Shown here: one piece after another, positions 8,666 through 15,870 of the stretch
Numbering within the stretch: the first letter of the stretch is position 1
Layout: every line of letters starts with the position of its first letter
Assembly (NCBI GenBank): GCA_017994055.1
Contig: JAGOLL010000007.1
Coordinates: forward strand, 1-51,413
Origin: Methanothrix sp.
GTDB taxonomy: Archaea > Halobacteriota > Methanosarcinia > Methanotrichales > Methanotrichaceae
Length of the DNA stretch: 51,413 bases
Reading direction: 5' to 3'
Notes under the pieces: generated by a model
The model's database searches: none
Told to the model about the DNA's origin: nothing
The model's input: the letters and a program-made list of their open reading frames with translations, nothing else
Position numbers and translations under genes: made by a program

Positions 8666-8753
8666 AAAAGCTCATCTCGGCCCTCTGCAACTGCAGCGGG
8701 CCGACAATTCATCGTTAGGATCGATAAGATCCTATGGGACTACCCCTACAGGA

Positions 8754-9245
8754 CTACTTGGCTTGATTCAATGCTCCAGAGCCATTGGAGCGGGCTTTGC
8801 TGGCCATCGTATATCCAAAATCGGCCTTGGTATCGGTATCCTTTCCATCCGGATGGCGACCATAAGTGAAGTCGTTATGCTCGTTATCGCCATGCAGGGG
8901 GGTCTTGTCTACCTCCGCACCCGAGGCATCATAGAGATAGATCGTGCCGTTCCCGGTGGTCATCCAGCTCTCCTGGCCGTCCACGGCCAGAAATCCCCTG
9001 GGCTCTATGCTTCCCTCTAGGTAAATGGGCCCCTCCCAGGCTTCATCAGCAATTTTGATCATCCAGCCGTCGATATTTACAGCCTCATCTGCGGTATTGT
9101 AGAGCTCAACCCAGATGGTTGTATCGTCCGGCGGGCTTAGCTCAAACTCGTTTACCACTATATTGCAGCCACCCGGGCTGCAGAGAGCCAGAAAGCAGCC
9201 AAAAACCAGGATGGCTTTGGCAGCATTTTCAAATTTCATCTTCAT
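8754..9245 (-). CDS. Secreted lamin-tail-domain (LTD) protein, copy 2
   Basis: This 163-residue protein has a signal peptide (AILVFGCFLALCSP) followed by one lamin-tail domain. The domain signature is INVVNEFELSPPDD-like: IVVNEFELSPPDDTTIWVELYN, then INIDGW-type NIDGWMI, GFLAVDG and a DFTYGRHPDG ending. Lamin-tail domains are immunoglobulin-like folds found on secreted proteins and nucleases. There is no nuclease here. A GGAGG lies 3 bases before the ATG at 9245 and 9 bases before a second ATG at 9239, so the start may be 9239. It is a tandem paralogue of the gene at 9305-9772 and lies just downstream of it on the same strand. Confidence 0.75.
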   Translation of the reverse strand: MKMKFENAAKAILVFGCFLALCSPGGCNIVVNEFELSPPDDTTIWVELYNTADEAVNIDGWMIKIADEAWEGPIYLEGSIEPRGFLAVDGQESWMTTGNGTIYLYDASGAEVDKTPLHGDNEHNDFTYGRHPDGKDTDTKADFGYTMASKARSNGSGALNQAK

Positions 9246-9304
9246 ACTCCTCCTATTCTTTAGACAGGATCTCAGATTCGATTCAGGTCCGCTCTCTATA
9301 CCGT

Positions 9305-9772
9305 TCAGCGGATATTCGATGCTCCCTTGGTGGCCGATCTCAGTCCCCAGTCGCCATCAGTGTTTGTATCATGTCCATCGAGAAGCCTGCCGAAGGTAAA
9401 GTCGTTGTCCAATCCGTCATTTCTATTGGCAGTCTTGTCCATGACCTCGCCCGAGGCGCTGTACAGGGAGGCATATCCTCCATCATTATGAGCCCAGCCT
9501 TCCAGCCCGTTGAAGACATAAAATCCTTGGGGGGGAAGAATGGTCCCTGCGGGAACCGACTCAAACCGTCCTGTCCAGCTGCCGTCTGTGATCTCCGCCG
9601 TCCAGGAGCTTATATCCACGCTCTGGTTGTCCGGATTGTAGATCTCAATCCAGTCGACATCTCCATCCGGAGGATTCAACTCCATCTCATTGATCACTAC
9701 CGATGCCGCGGGGCCTGCCAGCAGGGCCAGCAGAGCAGCGGCAATACAAAATTCTCTTCCGTTTCGCTTCAC
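9305..9772 (-). CDS. Secreted lamin-tail-domain (LTD) protein, copy 1
   Basis: A protein of about 155 residues with a signal peptide (CIAAALLALLAGPAASV) and a lamin-tail domain: VVINEMELNPPDGDVDWIEI, DISSWTAEITDG, GFYVFNGLEGW and DNDFTFGRLLDG. I choose the GTG at 9772 (KRNGREF) because GGAGG lies about 8 bases upstream; a GTG at 9787 is also in frame but has no such site. It is the upstream member of a tandem pair with 8754-9245. The pair share the NE-ELxPPD opening and the F-T-[YF]-GR ending, so one arose by duplication. A cell-surface role is inferred. Confidence 0.75.
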   Translation of the reverse strand: MKRNGREFCIAAALLALLAGPAASVVINEMELNPPDGDVDWIEIYNPDNQSVDISSWTAEITDGSWTGRFESVPAGTILPPQGFYVFNGLEGWAHNDGGYASLYSASGEVMDKTANRNDGLDNDFTFGRLLDGHDTNTDGDWGLRSATKGASNIR

Positions 9773-9985
9773 ACTCTCATCCTCCACATCATCCTTTAAA
9801 ATCCATACAGCAATGGCTGATATAGGCTGTCATAGAATTCAGGTATATTATGATATCGGACCGGCTCGGGCCGCGCCGAGATATGCTGATCTGGAAAACG
9901 ATTAAATAGTTTGAGAGTTATAAACCGGACCAAATATTAGAAAGCTTTTCAAGGGAGATAAAGAACAAGCAATGAGGTGGATTGG

Positions 9986-10786
9986 ATGATAGATAGATCA
10001 CTTCAGGGGAGATCGATGACCCTGGGAAAGATGCTGCTGTTCTGCTGCATCACGGCCGGCCTTATGGCGGGATTTGCATCGGCACAAGAGAATGAGACAA
10101 ACAACAATACCTGCACAGGAGCGGAGTTGGGAGTTTATGCCAGCATGGCCTTCTGTCTTCCTCCCGAGGTAGTGGTTGAGCCTGAAACCATGGGCGAGGC
10201 CAATTATTCCAGTGGAAGCGAGGTAGCGGCATCAATGCTCCTGGATGGAAGCAGGGTGGAACTGCATCTTCTCTATCCCTGCCAGGCCCCAGAAGCGGAG
10301 CTGGAGCCCACCGATCTCAAGCCATATCTGGAAGCCTATGATCCGGCATTTGCCCAGGCCGCATATAATGAATCGGTTACAAGCCCCATTCTTGTGGGTC
10401 AGATCGGAAATCTCAAATTCGTAGCCAATCAGCGCAACAATCAGACTGTATTCCTGGTTACGGCGGATATGAACCTGAGCGACATCATCTGGGGTGCCTT
10501 CCTGGAGAACCTGATGATCTCAGTAAATGAAGATGTAGCCCCTGCCAGCAACTGCCCTGGTGCCGTCATCCCTGAAGCTACCATTGAAGCCAGCGAGGTG
10601 GAGGAGGAGGTAGCTGAAGCTATGGAGGAGACAGAAGAAAACGAGACGGCCATAGCCAGCCCATCCGAGCCGGCAACCGTGGAGACAACAGAGGCGACTA
10701 TTGCAACCGGCAAAGATAAGATGGCAGCGGATATGGCGGCTGCTCAGGCCAAAATGGACGAATTGAAAAAGATGGCGAGGAAATAA
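9986..10786 (+). CDS. Secreted protein with Glu/Ala-rich C-terminus
   Basis: A 266-residue protein. The ATG at 9986 is preceded by GAGGTGG; a GTG at 9977 is inside that site and less likely. A signal peptide (MLLFCCITAGLMAGFASAQ) is followed by sequons (NETN, NNTC), a globular middle, and a highly acidic Glu/Ala tail from about residue 200. The tail ends in a Lys-rich segment (AAAQAKMDELKKMARK) likely to form a coiled coil. No family is recognised. A strong hairpin terminator follows directly, so it is probably a single-gene transcript. Confidence 0.7.
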   Translation: MIDRSLQGRSMTLGKMLLFCCITAGLMAGFASAQENETNNNTCTGAELGVYASMAFCLPPEVVVEPETMGEANYSSGSEVAASMLLDGSRVELHLLYPCQAPEAELEPTDLKPYLEAYDPAFAQAAYNESVTSPILVGQIGNLKFVANQRNNQTVFLVTADMNLSDIIWGAFLENLMISVNEDVAPASNCPGAVIPEATIEASEVEEEVAEAMEETEENETAIASPSEPATVETTEATIATGKDKMAADMAAAQAKMDELKKMARK

Positions 10787-10790
10787 CTGG

Positions 10791-10850
10791 CAATTGAGCG
10801 AGATCATTGAGCTATCCTCTTTTATGAGGCAGCTCAATTGCAGCTTTTTT
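10791..10850 (+). terminator. Hairpin terminator after the 9986-10786 gene
   Basis: CAATTGAGC at 10791-10799 pairs with GCTCAATTG at 10832-10840, and six T follow at 10845-10850. The stem is perfect over nine pairs with a long loop. Confidence 0.6.
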
Positions 10851-10897
10851 ACTATTCTTGATCTTTAAATGTCTGATTCTTCTGCCTATGTCTCTCT

Positions 10898-10944
10898 CCC
10901 ATGCGCCGGACCTCCGGGGGGCATGCCTGCTCGCCCGCCGTCCC
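10898..10944. repeat. GC-rich repeat, copy A, left of the toxin-antitoxin cluster
   Basis: It matches the stretch at 12267-12314 in the same orientation. The shared elements are TGCGCCGG, CCTCCGGGGGGC and CTCGCC(C/T)GC(C/T)GTCC, roughly 80 percent identical by eye. The two copies bracket the HicBA and DUF2283 modules. Confidence 0.5.
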
Positions 10945-11017
10945 TTGCTAGTTCTTGAGTGCAGGCAGTCCTCGATATGTCTGAGGAATTGGAGATCGCA
11001 GCTTTTCGGATCAATGA

Positions 11018-11257
11018 TTAGATCTCATTAAATATTTCAAGAAATTGGTTTCTTGATATGCCTGTCTGTCTTAAAACCAACTGGAGAGTGGGACTCTTGA
11101 TCTCTTTATGATTCGGCAGTGTTAACGGCGTTTGAGTTCCATCTGGATTTGTCCTGATCATGGAAATATGGTTGCCTTCCCGGACCACCTAAAATCCCAG
11201 GGCTTCCAGGGCTTTGATCACCTTTGCAATAGGAGCATCTCTGGGAAATTTCGTCAC
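11018..11257 (-). pseudogene. hicA: HicA-like toxin with in-frame TAG
   Basis: On the minus strand a GTG at 11257 overlaps the hicB stop (GTGA). It opens a frame encoding TKFPRDAPIAKVIKALEALGF, then TAG at 11191-11189, then VVREGNHISMIRTNPDG and TLPNHKEIKSPTLQLVLRQA, ending at TAA 11018. The complete 79-codon frame is a normal-sized HicA mRNA interferase, including the active-site His in GNHI. The internal TAG cuts it at codon 23. No other lesion is visible, so the mutation is recent or a sequence error. Pyrrolysine reading is unlikely because the position is not a known pyrrolysine site and HicA is not a methylamine enzyme. Confidence 0.8.
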
Positions 11258-11469
11258 ACTACCACTTCTGCCAGGAAGGTCTCACTGATTTCATTTGCTT
11301 CAAAGACCTCTCTGCCAAAGGTTTCAATGTGAAACTGGATGGCGGATTTCACATCGGCAAGGGCTTCTTCATAGGTGTCGCCCTCACCCACCACAATCCC
11401 TTTAATGCCAACTGGATAGGCGAGGTAGCCATCAATATGCTTTTCTATGATTATTTTTACCGGCTGCAT
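11254..11469 (-). CDS. hicB: HicB-family antitoxin
   Basis: This 71-residue protein has the partial RNase-H-like fold of HicB: VKIIIEKHIDGYLAYPVGIKG, then GEGDTYEEALADVKSAIQFHIETFG. It has no extra DNA-binding domain, as in the short HicB class. In the family it binds and blocks the HicA RNase. The gene order here is antitoxin first, then hicA with a GTGA overlap. The antitoxin is intact while the toxin frame is interrupted. Confidence 0.8.
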   Translation of the reverse strand: MQPVKIIIEKHIDGYLAYPVGIKGIVVGEGDTYEEALADVKSAIQFHIETFGREVFEANEISETFLAEVVV

Positions 11470-11586
11470 CCCTTATCAGAAGGCTGTTCTCGAAAATAAA
11501 TCTATGCCCGGAGGCCTGCCGCAATTTGTCCCTCTCCCCTCGCCCGCAATGGGCGTGGGGGATGCTGCGAAGCAGTATGAGGTCTT

Positions 11587-11844
11587 CTAAAGCGGATTTA
11601 TCTGGCTCTGCCTCTTGCTGGCATTGAGAAAGGTAATTCCAACGATTTCTCCTTTCTCATATCTCACTATAATATCATCGTCGGTCAGATCGGAGTCGTC
11701 GGCATGGCTGGGCTTCTTGAAATTGATATAAAGGACATCAGCCTGATCATCGTAATCAACCCAGATCTTCTTTTTGGGTATATTCAGAAGATGAGGAACC
11801 AATGATGCAATTTTCTCTATGCTGTCTATTTCTGCCGCGGCCAT
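11587..11844 (-). CDS. DUF2283 protein, likely antitoxin
   Basis: An 85-residue protein with the DUF2283 core: VDYDDQADVLYINFKKPSHA, then DDIIVRYEKGEIVGITFLNAS. DUF2283 proteins are small and often sit beside toxin-like genes. This one overlaps the 3' end of the upstream gene (11826-12149) by 19 bases, implying translational coupling. I infer that it is the antitoxin partner of that gene. A DNA-binding motif is not visible. Confidence 0.7.
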   Translation of the reverse strand: MAAAEIDSIEKIASLVPHLLNIPKKKIWVDYDDQADVLYINFKKPSHADDSDLTDDDIIVRYEKGEIVGITFLNASKRQSQINPL

Positions 11845-12149
11845 ACCTTTGTTCTCCTCTCCAGTTGCCTTTTCCGACTGCTCAGAAAAGCGGTGATCAC
11901 AAAACCATCCGTTTCGCTTATTTCCTTGTAGATTGCTACTAAATATTTGTCGGCATGGATCTCCTTTACCGCCAGGAGTTCTCCAGAGTTGCCTTTATAA
12001 ATGGCATCCGGATCTTCTAACGCCTCCAGGACCTCTGAGTAGTATCCTGCCATCTCCGAGTGACCTTCTGTCAGGTGTATCCACCTCTCATCGGGCAATC
12101 GGATAGGTACACCGTTTTTGGACAGGGCTGTAGTCACTGCCAGATTCAT
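11826..12149 (-). CDS. PBECR-like putative toxin nuclease
   Basis: A 107-residue protein with IRLPDERWIHLTEGHSEM, LEALEDPDAIYKGNSGELLAV, KYLVAIYKE and DGFVITAF. These are the hallmarks I associate with the small BECR-fold (barnase/EndoU/colicin/RelE-like) phage-type nucleases, with conserved His, Arg and Lys positions. The assignment to a nuclease is by pattern and not certain. It precedes and overlaps the DUF2283 gene, which gives a toxin-antitoxin-like pair. The C-terminus is basic (SRKRQLERRTKVWPRQK). Confidence 0.6.
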   Translation of the reverse strand: MNLAVTTALSKNGVPIRLPDERWIHLTEGHSEMAGYYSEVLEALEDPDAIYKGNSGELLAVKEIHADKYLVAIYKEISETDGFVITAFLSSRKRQLERRTKVWPRQK

Positions 12150-12266
12150 ATAATCGTGATAGTATATTATCGATGCGGTTCAATGCAATTTGTTACCTTA
12201 GTGGTTTTTTATCCACCCATCCGGTATGGCGCTCTGCCAGCCGCTCTCCTCGGATCGCATCGCATT

Positions 12267-12314
12267 CCCGTGCGCCGGGTCCTCCGGGGGGCGGGGCTCG
12301 CTCGCCTGCTGTCC
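12267..12314. repeat. GC-rich repeat, copy B, right of the toxin-antitoxin cluster
   Basis: Direct-repeat partner of 10898-10944, sharing TGCGCCGG, CCTCCGGGGGGC and the CTCGCC block. It lies in the GC-rich gap between the PBECR-like gene and the AT-rich DUF5677 gene. Just after it (about 12323-12337) is a small inverted repeat, GCATGCGC/GCGCATG. Confidence 0.5.
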
Positions 12315-12378
12315 GGAGCCCGCATGCGCTTGCGCATGGCAGAGCTTTAAGCAGATATTATTTATTATTTTTCCTATA

Positions 12379-13179
12379 TTAATTTCGAGTTCTCTCTAAA
12401 TGAAAATTTGCATATTCTTCAGATAGAAATTTTAAATTATTATCGAATCCCATTTTTTTATGATCATTAAGCAATTTTGCTGATTGAAATAGTGATTGAA
12501 AGCCACTCGCTAATGCCGTAGCACCTATATCTGCCGACGCATTAGTATATTGAAATGTTAAATCATTTCGATCAATTGCAGAAGACATGCCTTTAATAGT
12601 CCAATGAATCCATTGAGATGTTTCACGATAGATTATTTCATAAAGCAAATCGCCTTCTACTTCTTTGCATACTTCAGAGATATTTTTATTAATCCATTTA
12701 TTTCGATACGGATCGATGGATGAATGCAGACTATCAAACTGCTTGTTCTTGTTCTTCAAAAAATATGGTCCATAAATTTTAATCTGTTCTTTTATTCTCT
12801 CTCTGGTTGCAGGATCTATTTTTTCACCTGCCTTTTCTTTCTTTAACATCAATTTATAGTCCTCGATCCAAGCATAAGATTTCCATTGTAGAAGCCGTTC
12901 TTGTGGTTTTCGTGCTGCCCAAAGCAGAATGCATAGTCCCTCGATCATGCTCCTGGCTATTAATCCTGCATCACGATATTGCTTGGATTCTGTTAAGATA
13001 GTAATAGATCTCAGGTGCTCAGTCTGCTTGCACACAAAACATAAAGACATAAGTGCTAAGTGATCCATTTCCGAAAAATTTGCTTTTAGAGTCATGGCAT
13101 CAGCAAGCTCTATCAATTTATGGGCGAACTGAATCCGCCTTGGAATATCTTGAAGGGCTTTTGCGGAGTCTGCATTCAT
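12379..13179 (-). CDS. DUF5677 family protein
   Basis: This 266-residue helical protein matches the DUF5677 pattern: RDAGLIARSMIEGLCILLWAA (the conserved R-x3-E region), then SYAWIEDYKLMLK, and SQWIHWTIKGMSSAI near residue 190. The function of DUF5677 is unknown. The family often occurs in mobile or defence-associated loci. The gene is markedly AT-rich and Lys-rich compared with tyrS beside it, so it was probably acquired. An AT-rich upstream region (about 13180-13260) contains TATA-like stretches. Confidence 0.65.
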   Translation of the reverse strand: MNADSAKALQDIPRRIQFAHKLIELADAMTLKANFSEMDHLALMSLCFVCKQTEHLRSITILTESKQYRDAGLIARSMIEGLCILLWAARKPQERLLQWKSYAWIEDYKLMLKKEKAGEKIDPATRERIKEQIKIYGPYFLKNKNKQFDSLHSSIDPYRNKWINKNISEVCKEVEGDLLYEIIYRETSQWIHWTIKGMSSAIDRNDLTFQYTNASADIGATALASGFQSLFQSAKLLNDHKKMGFDNNLKFLSEEYANFHLERTRN

Positions 13180-13271
13180 AAACTTACATATATTTTTATA
13201 ACACTTGATGGACAGCTTTCCTGAGATTTTAAATCCTCTAGAAATATTAAATAAATATAAATGATGGAAGA

Positions 13272-14228
13272 CTACCCCATCTTCTCTCTCACCGGCGCCA
13301 GTATCTGGTTCATGCTATCGGCGCAGGCTTTCTTCAGATCCATGGGATGCATGGCCCCGCTTACGAAATCGGCCTCCAGCGCCTCATAATTCTCATAGTG
13401 CACATCCCCTCCGAACTTCTCCGGCCTCCTGACCGTCATCCCCTCTTCCAGGCGGGGGAAGACATGGTACTTGCATATGGCCAGCACCGGATTGTTCTCC
13501 ACCTCTTTGGCCGGGCAAAATGCGCTCTTGATCTTCTTCTCCACATCCGCAGCCGGCTCGTCCACAGCGATGTTGTTGCCCTTGGAGGAGGACATCTTCT
13601 CCCCATTCAGGCCAGGTATGAGCGGTGTGTGCATGCACACCGGTGCGGGCAGCCCCAGGCGGGGCAGCTCCTCCCGGGCCAGCATATGGATCTTCCTCTG
13701 GTCGATGCCGCCTACGGCTAAATCAATGTGCAGGTCGGCGATGTCGATGGCCTGCATCAAAGGATAGATCATCTGCGAAACCATCGGGTTCTCCGCGCTC
13801 CGGGATACCTCGTCCATGCTCCTCCGGGCCCGGTTGAGGGTGGTGTTCCTGGCCATCTGCAGTATCTTGAGCATATAGTCCGGCTTGAGCTGATAGTCTG
13901 TGCCGTAAACGAACTCCGTCCTCTCCGGGTCCAGGCCCAGAGCCATGAAGCAGTCCCGGTTGTAGTCGGCGATCTTTCGCACCTCTTCCAGGCTGCCTTT
14001 CTCATTGAGGAAGGCATGCAGATCGGCTAAAAGGACGACTACGTCAAAGCCCACCCTTTGCAGGTCGAGAAGCTTGTTGGCCGTGAGCATATGCCCCAGG
14101 TGCACCTTGCCGCTGGTCTCATATCCCACATAAGCCCGGGGCCGGCGGGGCAGCTCCAAGAGCCCCTTCAGCTCGTCCACAGTCACAATCTCTTCCGTGT
14201 TCCTCATCGCCAGCTCAAGCTTATCCAA
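13272..14228 (-). CDS. tyrS: Tyrosyl-tRNA synthetase (archaeal type)
   Basis: A class I synthetase of about 318 residues, the size of archaeal/eukaryotic TyrS without the bacterial S4 tail. The HIGH motif is HLGH at residues 43-46 and the KMSKS motif is KMSSSKGN. Tyrosine-binding residues include the Y of YVGYETSG and the Q of MQAIDIADLHIDLAVGGIDQ. I choose the TTG at 14228 (MDKLELAMRN) because archaeal homologues begin this way and an AGGTGG lies about 8 bases upstream. The frame extends to 14246 without a better site. Confidence 0.95.
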   Translation of the reverse strand: MDKLELAMRNTEEIVTVDELKGLLELPRRPRAYVGYETSGKVHLGHMLTANKLLDLQRVGFDVVVLLADLHAFLNEKGSLEEVRKIADYNRDCFMALGLDPERTEFVYGTDYQLKPDYMLKILQMARNTTLNRARRSMDEVSRSAENPMVSQMIYPLMQAIDIADLHIDLAVGGIDQRKIHMLAREELPRLGLPAPVCMHTPLIPGLNGEKMSSSKGNNIAVDEPAADVEKKIKSAFCPAKEVENNPVLAICKYHVFPRLEEGMTVRRPEKFGGDVHYENYEALEADFVSGAMHPMDLKKACADSMNQILAPVREKMG

Positions 14229-14332
14229 AGCAAATCCACCTGACACTCCCAGATGAATGGGGAGGTATAATGCTTTTGGTTCGCGCTCCTTTCCTCAGGA
14301 AAAATCTCTGCATCGAAAGGGGAAAGGTGATC

Positions 14333-14563
14333 ATGATCCAGGGAAAAATGATTAATACTACATTGTGGATGCTTCAAGGCATGCACAGGGGAAGATACAG
14401 ACTGCCGGGCTCCGGCCTGAGCCGGGAAAAGAACCTCATTCTTATCCTGCTGGCCGTGCTGGCCGCCCTGATCCTCTGGAACACCTTCTGGTGGCTGGCC
14501 AGAATAGCGCTTTTCGTAGTGATATTCTATATCATCTATCTGGTGCTCAGAGAATATCTATAG
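14333..14563 (+). CDS. Small two-helix membrane protein
   Basis: A protein of 76 residues. I use the ATG at 14333 because GGTGATC precedes it; the frame is open from 14270. The C-terminal half is hydrophobic with two adjoining segments (LILILLAVLAALILW and WLARIALFVVIFYIIYLVL), so it is probably an inner-membrane hairpin. The N-terminal 35 residues are basic and likely cytoplasmic. No family is recognised. It runs divergently from tyrS and convergently with mobA. Confidence 0.55.
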   Translation: MIQGKMINTTLWMLQGMHRGRYRLPGSGLSREKNLILILLAVLAALILWNTFWWLARIALFVVIFYIIYLVLREYL

Positions 14564-14584
14564 ACCTGAATCTTTAAAACGGGC

Positions 14585-15241
14585 TTAGAGCTTCTTCTTT
14601 TCTTTCTTCTCCTCCCATAAAGCCACCGCCCTCTCCATATCCTCCCTGGTGTTCAGGTTGAAGAAGGTGAGAAGATCGGCATCCAGAGGTCGGAGAAGCT
14701 CCACAGCTACATGCCTAATTCCTATCTCCTGCAGCGGGGCGAAAATCCTGCGCTCTCCAGCGGCCATGGCTTTCTCACAGGCCTGGCGCATCTTCTCCCT
14801 ATGGTAAACGCAGTGAAGCGGCTCGAAAAAGCCATTGGCTTGCACAGGCACCGCCCCTCCGCATCCCGGATCCTCCTCCGCCGTGATAAAAAGCTTCTCT
14901 ACCACCCTGGGATTTAAAAAAGGCAGATCGCAGGCCGTGGCAAAGGCAAACTCTGCCCTTGCCAGGCCCATGCCGGCGGCAATGCCCGCCACCGGCCCGT
15001 ACCCCGGCAGGCTGTCCCAGGCCATAGCCGGCTTGATGCTGCCGGGAAGAAATTGGGATAAAACCTTCTCCAGCCTCCGGGAGTGCGCCTCATCCCTGGC
15101 CACCACCACAATTTCATCTGCTACAGAAGAGAGAGTCTCCGCCGTCCAGGAAATGAGGGGCTTATCATCGAAAAGCAGAAGCGATTTCTCCGCCCCCAGG
15201 CGGCGGCTGCTTCCCCCCGCCAGGATCACTGCGGTCCGCAT
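14585..15241 (-). CDS. mobA: Molybdenum cofactor guanylyltransferase
   Basis: MobA joins GMP to molybdopterin to form the guanine dinucleotide cofactor of Mo/W enzymes. The N-terminal nucleotide-binding motif LAGGSSRRLGAEKSLL (LAGGxSxRxGxxK) is complete. The middle has WDSLPGYGPVAGIAAGM and the catalytic Asp in ATACDLPFLNP. The 218-residue length is normal, with an unusual KKEKKKL tail. It overlaps the 3' end of the DUF2121 gene by 16 bases, so the two are co-transcribed. Its likely clients include the FdhA-like protein at 24161 and formylmethanofuran dehydrogenase elsewhere. Confidence 0.9.
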   Translation of the reverse strand: MRTAVILAGGSSRRLGAEKSLLLFDDKPLISWTAETLSSVADEIVVVARDEAHSRRLEKVLSQFLPGSIKPAMAWDSLPGYGPVAGIAAGMGLARAEFAFATACDLPFLNPRVVEKLFITAEEDPGCGGAVPVQANGFFEPLHCVYHREKMRQACEKAMAAGERRIFAPLQEIGIRHVAVELLRPLDADLLTFFNLNTREDMERAVALWEEKKEKKKL

Positions 15242-15858
15242 AGCCTCCAGCCGTGCTCTTCACAGTCCGCCTGCAAGGCCGCCAGAAGATCGGCCCTGGC
15301 ATCAGCACTGACTACATTGCTCTTCAAAATGGTATGCTCACGGCTGACTGATGCCGTCCTCTCTGCTGCCCTCTGGAAAATTCGCTGGATCAGGCTCTCA
15401 TTCACCCTTGCCCCGGCCCGGGCTATCTCTTCCGCCGCCAGCTTCTGGGTGAAGCGGTTGCCGAATACTGTGCATCCCACACCGCCCCAGGCTTTGATCC
15501 TGGCCTCGCCTCCTTCGGCCTCCGCCTCCAGCTCTGCTCCCAGGCCGCTCCTGATCTCCACCTGCAAACTGGCCCCGGGAGCGATGTAGATCCTTCTCCG
15601 CCTCTGAAGCTGGGCCGATAGCTCAGTGACCTCTCCCACCAGGAGATCGCCCCGCCTCCAGACCTTCTCCCTGCCGTCGCATACCTGGAGGACGGCCCCC
15701 AGAGCCTCCGCCCTGGCCTCAAGCTCACGGTCGTCCTTGATCTGCCCGGAATATAGCTCCACCTCCAGCTCTTGGCAGCTTCCCATAAAGAGGATGGCCC
15801 GCCGGTCCGCTGCTATCACTGCCTCTCGGCTGGCCGCCAGGGCGATGATCAGGGACAT
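15226..15858 (-). CDS. DUF2121 methanogen protein
   Basis: This 210-residue protein matches the DUF2121 family known from methanogens. It opens with MSLIIALAASREAVIAADRR, followed by VELYSGQIKDDRELEARAEALG, typical of the family. The first strand resembles the N-terminal nucleophile fold of proteasome-like proteins, but Ser2 rather than Thr would be first and no activity is known. It sits upstream of mobA with an overlap and downstream of folD by 12 bases, so folD, DUF2121 and mobA probably form one unit. Confidence 0.75.
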   Translation of the reverse strand: MSLIIALAASREAVIAADRRAILFMGSCQELEVELYSGQIKDDRELEARAEALGAVLQVCDGREKVWRRGDLLVGEVTELSAQLQRRRRIYIAPGASLQVEIRSGLGAELEAEAEGGEARIKAWGGVGCTVFGNRFTQKLAAEEIARAGARVNESLIQRIFQRAAERTASVSREHTILKSNVVSADARADLLAALQADCEEHGWRLCGPQ

Positions 15859-15870
15859 TTTAATGCCTTA

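Noticed and set aside
11189..11191. TAG in hicA as a pyrrolysine codon
   Set aside because: The frame is a HicA toxin, not a methylamine methyltransferase, and no pyl gene is in the window. A nonsense mutation is simpler.
11520..11590. GC-rich block in the gap between hicB and the DUF2283 gene as a third copy of the flanking repeat
   Set aside because: Only CTCGCCCGC is shared; the CCTCCGGGGGGC core is absent.
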